From positions 310,001 to 374,000 of the forward strand of contig NZ_CP128846.1 of the NCBI RefSeq assembly GCF_030388665.1: a stretch of 64,000 nt of DNA, read 5' to 3'. Origin of the DNA: Streptomyces flavofungini (GTDB lineage Bacteria; Actinomycetota; Actinomycetes; Streptomycetales; Streptomycetaceae). Both the position numbers and the translations under genes were made by a program. Below are positions 60,530-64,000 of this stretch, piece after piece (position 1 is the first letter of the stretch; each line of letters starts with the position of its first letter). The notes beneath the pieces are model-generated. The model worked only from the letters and a program-made list of their open reading frames with translations, was not told the DNA's origin and searched no databases.

Positions 60530-60559
60530 TCGGCCGTCGGCAGATTCGCCGAGGGCAGA
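60530..60559 (-). promoter_or_regulatory. two adjacent PopR-type boxes upstream of clpP3
   Basis: Read on the minus strand, TCTGCC-CTC-GGCGAA (60559-60545) and TCTGCC-GAC-GGCCGA (60544-60530) lie head to tail, 15 bp apart, each a variant of TCTGCC-N3-GGCAGA. More GGCAGA half-sites occur at about 60579 and 60641. Their placement before clpP3 and popR supports control by PopR. Confidence 0.65.
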
Positions 60560-60661
60560 GGCGCCGCGCAACAGCCGGGGCAGAGACGCCGGCGCGCAAC
60601 CGCCGAGGCCACAGCCCCTGCGGAGCGGGGGCCGGGCTTCGGCAGAGCACGCGTGAGCCGA

Positions 60662-60697
60662 GCGGGACCGGCGCCCGTGAGGGCGCACCGGTCCCGC
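60662..60697. terminator. terminator hairpin after the arginine deiminase gene
   Basis: GCGGGACCGG at 60662-60671 pairs with 60688-60697, extended inward by CGCCC/GGGCG, starting 38 bp beyond the stop of the minus-strand gene. Confidence 0.75.
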
Positions 60698-60699
60698 GG

Positions 60700-60726
60700 G
60701 GACAGCAGGGACAGCAGGGACAGCAG
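60700..60726. repeat. 9-bp tandem repeat, three copies
   Basis: GGACAGCAG repeats exactly at 60700-60708, 60709-60717 and 60718-60726, just after the deiminase stop. Confidence 0.8.
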
Positions 60727-60734
60727 AGAAAGCC

Positions 60735-62672
60735 CTACGCCTTGGGCCACCACGGCGCGGTGGCGTCGCGCAGGGTGTTGGTGCCGCAGTGCACCTCACC
60801 CATGCCGAGGTGGTACGTGTACCAGTCGTCGATGTAGGTCGTCTTGAAGCCGGCCTTGGCGTACACCGAGGTCACGGCATCGGTGAAGATGTCGCGGCCA
60901 CCGATGACCGGTCCCCACTGCTGGGGCGCGAGGTAGCGCGTCGGGCTGAGCAGGACGCCGTTGACGGCGCCCGGCACGTAGGCACTGTGCGTCCGGGTGG
61001 GAGCCTGGCGGGCGGTGGCGCCGCCGCGGTCCTGCTGCTCCTCTGCGCCGCGCAGCTGGTTGAACTTCTGCAGCCGGTCGGGGCCCATGCGGCGCAGCGT
61101 GCGGCTGTCGCTGAGGGAGCTGCTCTCGTCCCCGTCCCGCGTGAACAGGCCGGGCACCTTGACGATCTCGTCGTCGGTGATGCCGGTCTCGCGCTTGAGG
61201 ATGTCGAGGTTCGCCTTGATGCGCCCGGCCGCGAGCTTGTTGTCGGCGTGGAACTTCGACGAGGCGAGGACCTTGTCGATGGTCTCCTTGGGGGCAGGGA
61301 CGTCGGGAGAACTCGGCACGGAGAACATCTTCTTGGCACCGTGGCCCTCCCGCTTGGCCTTGGCGAGGAGCTCCACGCCCATGGCCGGGTCGGCGACGCC
61401 TATCCGCCAGCCGCGCGGGGTGTCCGCGGGCAGGAACTGGATGAACTCGTCCACGTGGCCGACCGTCAGCCAGGACGTGTCGAGCAGCAGCGGGGCCTGC
61501 ACGCCCTGCGACTTCAGGAACGTGCGCATCGCCTTGGCGGGCTTGGAGCCGGAGTCGGCACGGTAGCCCTGGATGATGCGTCCGGCGGGGTAGCTCTTGC
61601 CGTTCAGGGTGTACGGCGGAATGGTCTCCAGGTTGCCCATGGAATTGAGCGTCCATTCCTCGCTGTCGCGCACCCCGTTGACCTGCACGACGCCGACGTC
61701 CGGTCCGCGCAGCTTCTCGAACAGCTCACGGCCGGCGTCCCGGTCGGGCTGCGCGGAGCGGATGAGGACGCGCATGGTGTGCTGCTTGCCGCCGGGGCCC
61801 GGCACGCTCGCGTAGGCCGGTTCGACGAAGTCCTGCGCCCACGGGTCGGCATACTTGGTGAACTTCGTCATGGGCTTGCTGATCCCGGCGTCCTTCACCT
61901 TCTTGGCGAGGTCCTTGACGAACTTCTGCTGGGCGCGGCTGTAGGGGCCCTGGCCCTGCACCTCGGTGACGAGGACTTCCTCGGTGCGCTGCAGGTGGTG
62001 GTGGGTCAGGACGGGGGCGGTGCGCAGCACGACGTCGTCGGAGCGGGACGTGCCGCCGCTGGTGACGGTGAAGCGGACCTTCACCTCGCCGTTCCACTTC
62101 GCCGCGTCACGCACGACGTCGGTGGCCTCCACGCCCAGCTCGACGCCGTTGCGCAGCTCCTTGGTGGTGAGCTTGTCGGTGGGCCGCAGCAGCGACCAGC
62201 GCCCGTCGCGCTTGATGAAGAGGCGAGACTTCTTGGAGCCGGTGCCGACCGTCTTGGCGGTGCCGTGGCTGCCCGCGGGGGTCTTGGGCAGCGGCACGGT
62301 CTTGAGCCGGGCCAGGTCGGCGGCGTCGCGTGCCCCGTTGACCTTGGTGTCCGACGCGTCGTTGCAGCGGGCCAGCTTGGCGTCCGTCAAGGGCTCGCCC
62401 TGCGCGTCCTTGACGGGGCAGCGCTTGGCGTCGTCGTCGACGTTCGGCAGGACGAGGGCGCCGCGGGTCGCCGTCCAGGTGTTCTCACCGGCGGAGTCGG
62501 TGGTGCCCTCGACGTCGACGGTGCCGTCGCGGTTCACGTCGGCGCGCAGATCGGGCACCTGGGGTGCGGCCTGGGCACTGCCCGTCTCGGCCATGGCGGT
62601 CGCTCCGGTGGCGGCGAGTACGCCGGCCATCCCGGTGGCGAGGGCGGCGTTTCTCCATCTGTGCGTGCGCAC
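60735..62672 (-). CDS. secreted protein-arginine deiminase (PAD family)
   Basis: A 645-residue exported enzyme converting peptidyl-arginine to citrulline. GTG start with AAGGAGGGG upstream. The signal peptide covers about 1-36 (AAPQVPD). An EF-hand/dockerin-like DVNRDGTVDVEG at 45-56 may bind calcium. The PAD catalytic core runs from about 215. Asp281 in WAQDFVEPAYASVPG, His406 and Asp408 in VGHVDEF, and Cys629 in GEVHCGTNT correspond to the four catalytic residues of human PAD4. It acts outside the cell and calcium dependence is expected. It stands alone, 280 bp from the clpP3 start. Such enzymes are scattered in actinobacteria and their role there is not established. Confidence 0.9.
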   Translation of the reverse strand: MRTHRWRNAALATGMAGVLAATGATAMAETGSAQAAPQVPDLRADVNRDGTVDVEGTTDSAGENTWTATRGALVLPNVDDDAKRCPVKDAQGEPLTDAKLARCNDASDTKVNGARDAADLARLKTVPLPKTPAGSHGTAKTVGTGSKKSRLFIKRDGRWSLLRPTDKLTTKELRNGVELGVEATDVVRDAAKWNGEVKVRFTVTSGGTSRSDDVVLRTAPVLTHHHLQRTEEVLVTEVQGQGPYSRAQQKFVKDLAKKVKDAGISKPMTKFTKYADPWAQDFVEPAYASVPGPGGKQHTMRVLIRSAQPDRDAGRELFEKLRGPDVGVVQVNGVRDSEEWTLNSMGNLETIPPYTLNGKSYPAGRIIQGYRADSGSKPAKAMRTFLKSQGVQAPLLLDTSWLTVGHVDEFIQFLPADTPRGWRIGVADPAMGVELLAKAKREGHGAKKMFSVPSSPDVPAPKETIDKVLASSKFHADNKLAAGRIKANLDILKRETGITDDEIVKVPGLFTRDGDESSSLSDSRTLRRMGPDRLQKFNQLRGAEEQQDRGGATARQAPTRTHSAYVPGAVNGVLLSPTRYLAPQQWGPVIGGRDIFTDAVTSVYAKAGFKTTYIDDWYTYHLGMGEVHCGTNTLRDATAPWWPKA

Positions 62673-62696
62673 AGTTCCCCTCCTTGTTCTGGCCCT

Positions 62697-62707
62697 CTGG
62701 TCAGTTG
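62697..62707. promoter_or_regulatory. 11-bp motif shared with the GH16/GntR palindrome
   Basis: CTGGTCAGTTG, identical to the right arm at 47370-47380, in the promoter region of the deiminase gene (about 25-35 bp upstream of its start). It may be a half-site for the GntR/UTRA regulator. Confidence 0.4.
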
Positions 62708-62871
62708 GTCAAGGCGAGGGCCGTTGACAAGGAAGAGTCATCCCGGGCGCGGGAGGTTGCCACGCGAGGAGGAAAGGAAGAGAGGAAGAGAGGAAAATCG
62801 CCGCGCGGGACCGCGTCCGTGGCCGTGGTCGGGGACGCGTCCGCGTCCGTGGCCGTGGCCGCATCCGGAGG

Positions 62872-63666
62872 TCAGGGCTTGCGGGCGACGCCGCCGAAGT
62901 CGTCGACCTCCGCGGGCTGCTCGGACCCTCCGGGCACCGGGCGCCACCGGGACACCGAGACCAGGCCGGGTTCGACGAGGTCGAGGCCGTCGAAGAACCG
63001 GGCGAGTTCTTCGGGGCTGCGGTTGACCCGCGGGTTGTCGCCGGCCTCGTTCCACTGCTCGATCATCCGCCGCATCTGCTCGGGCCGGATCACCTCGGTG
63101 TCGTCGCACAGGACGAGGTGGCTGCCCGACGGCAGGGCGTCGGTCAGGCGGGCCACGACCTCGTAGGCCGAGTCGTCGGTGAGGTGGGCGGTGATGCCGA
63201 GCAGCATGAGGGCGATGGGCCGGGTGAAGTCCAGAGTGGCGGCGGCGCGTTCCAGGATCGTGCCGGGGTCGCGCAGGTCGGCTTGGATGTAGTCGGTCGC
63301 GCCCTCGGGGGCGCTGGTGAGCAGGGCCGCGGCGTGGGCGAGGACGATCGGGTCGTGGTCGACGTAGACGATCCGGGAATCGGGGGCGGTCCGCTGGGCG
63401 ACCTCGTGGGTGTTGTCCGCGGTGGGCAGCCCGGTGCCGACGTCCAGGAACTGCCGGATCCCGGCCTCGGCGACGAGGTACGTCACCGCGCGCGCCAGGA
63501 AGGCCCGCTGGGCGCGGGCGATCTCGGTGATCTCCGGGTTGGCCGCCCGGATCCGGTCGCCGACCTGCCGGTCGACCTCGTAGCAGTCCTTGCCGCCCAG
63601 CCAGTAGTTCCAGATGCGCGCCGAGTGCGGCACGTTGCTGTTGATGAGCGACACGTCGTACGTCAT
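62872..63666 (-). CDS. SAM-dependent methyltransferase, DUF574 family
   Basis: A 264-residue soluble methyltransferase typical of Streptomyces. The family start SARIWNYWLGGKDCYEVDRQVGDR is followed by the SAM loop FLDVGTGLPTADNTHEVAQ, VYVDHDPIVLAHAAALL (acidic residue binding the ribose) and PIALMLLGITAHLTDD. The ATG at 63666 has GGGGGAG seven bases upstream. Substrates of this large group are mostly unknown, although some members are linked to developmental regulators. It is monocistronic and divergent from the gene at 63868. Confidence 0.92.
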   Translation of the reverse strand: MTYDVSLINSNVPHSARIWNYWLGGKDCYEVDRQVGDRIRAANPEITEIARAQRAFLARAVTYLVAEAGIRQFLDVGTGLPTADNTHEVAQRTAPDSRIVYVDHDPIVLAHAAALLTSAPEGATDYIQADLRDPGTILERAAATLDFTRPIALMLLGITAHLTDDSAYEVVARLTDALPSGSHLVLCDDTEVIRPEQMRRMIEQWNEAGDNPRVNRSPEELARFFDGLDLVEPGLVSVSRWRPVPGGSEQPAEVDDFGGVARKP

Positions 63667-63867
63667 GACGACTCCCCCTGGTCCGTCGGCCCCTGCCGCC
63701 CTCAACCTAGCCCGCTGTGCCCGCGCCGTCACGGGAACGGAGGGAGCCCCGGGGGTGGGGGCGCACCCGGGGCGGGCTGGTAACAGAATTCGCCGAAACG
63801 CTTCTCCTGGTTCATGCGGGGCTGGTGGGCTGACCGCGCTCAACTCACCGATCAACAGGAGGCGTGC

Positions 63868-64000
63868 GTGAATCTCGTCGTCAACGGCGACGCGGAGAGC
63901 GGTCCGGGCGGCACAGCCGAACCCGTCGCGAAGGTCCGCGGCTGGAAGGTCGCCCAGGGAGCCCCCGCGCTCATCGCCTACAGCCTCGGCGGGGGCTACC
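63868..64000 (+). CDS. start of an exported carbohydrate-binding-like protein (partial)
   Basis: The GTG at 63868 has AGGAGG five bases upstream. The 44 codons visible read NLVVNGDAESGPGGTAEPVAK then VRGWKVAQGAPALIAYSL, the opening strand pattern of bacterial carbohydrate-binding or choice-of-anchor jelly rolls. It has no signal peptide in this part. The gene continues past the window end, so length and function are unknown. Confidence 0.55.
   Translation, partial: MNLVVNGDAESGPGGTAEPVAKVRGWKVAQGAPALIAYSLGGGY

Noticed and set aside
1..64000. CRISPR arrays, insertion sequences, prophage, tRNA or rRNA genes, and biosynthetic gene clusters
   Set aside because: Scanned by eye: no evenly spaced repeats with unique spacers, no transposase or integrase, no tRNA-like cloverleaf and no PKS, NRPS or terpene genes. 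A tRNA could be missed by eye.

Overview
The window is very GC-rich, actinobacterial DNA. It has GTG starts, purine-rich ribosome sites, leaderless promoters, many secreted proteins and a popR/clpP3/clpP4 locus. All of this points to a Streptomyces chromosome, probably an arm rather than the core, because the content is catabolic, secretory and regulatory and includes several decayed genes. I saw no rRNA, tRNA, CRISPR array, insertion sequence, phage or plasmid genes, and no biosynthetic gene cluster.

Layout. 0.2-12.1 kb: a PAS/GAF/SpoIIE phosphatase, secreted proteins, a GH19 chitinase with a DasR-type site in its promoter, a PepSY membrane protein, a GH16-type hydrolase, a leaderless flavin oxidoreductase, and a secreted intradiol dioxygenase carrying a chitin-binding module next to an AraC regulator. 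12.6-16.8 kb: a Nudix hydrolase, then a divergent set made of an XRE regulator, an ImmA/IrrE-like metallopeptidase and a seven-helix MAB_1171c-like membrane protein; a 23-bp element occurs on both sides of the XRE gene. 17.2-19.3 kb: a drug exporter with a divergent MarR gene and two matching operator boxes.

19.3-27.7 kb is a sugar-acid catabolic locus. It has an IclR regulator, an enolase-superfamily dehydratase, a zinc dehydrogenase, a U32-like protein and a ChvE/GguA/GguB-type ABC importer; a shared 13-bp motif lies before both transcription units. 28-32.5 kb holds a broken MarR gene, a GntR regulator, a MocR/LysE divergent pair and a B3/B4-domain protein. 32.5-42.8 kb is an alpha-mannoside operon on the minus strand: ABC importer (binding protein and two permeases), GH38 alpha-mannosidase, phosphomannose-isomerase-like protein, ROK kinase and LacI repressor, with a perfect LacI-type operator just upstream of the first gene.

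43-54 kb holds a LysE remnant, a histidine phosphatase, a cation-diffusion transporter, two acetyltransferases (one truncated), a GH16 enzyme and a GntR/UTRA regulator sharing a 28-bp palindrome, an XRE-TPR regulator, an M64 peptidase, an ArsR-type regulator and a secreted endonuclease/phosphatase-fold protein. 54-64 kb holds a fused SecDF, the popR - Nudix - clpP4 - clpP3 locus, a secreted protein-arginine deiminase with its catalytic residues intact, a DUF574 methyltransferase and the start of an exported protein cut by the window end.

The points most worth checking are: a ClpP4 that lacks the catalytic histidine while its ClpP3 partner is intact; the PopR site architecture; the arginine deiminase and a palindrome half-site it shares with the GH16/GntR region; the XRE-ImmA-membrane set with its duplicated element; and the predicted operators for the MarR, IclR, MocR and LacI regulators.
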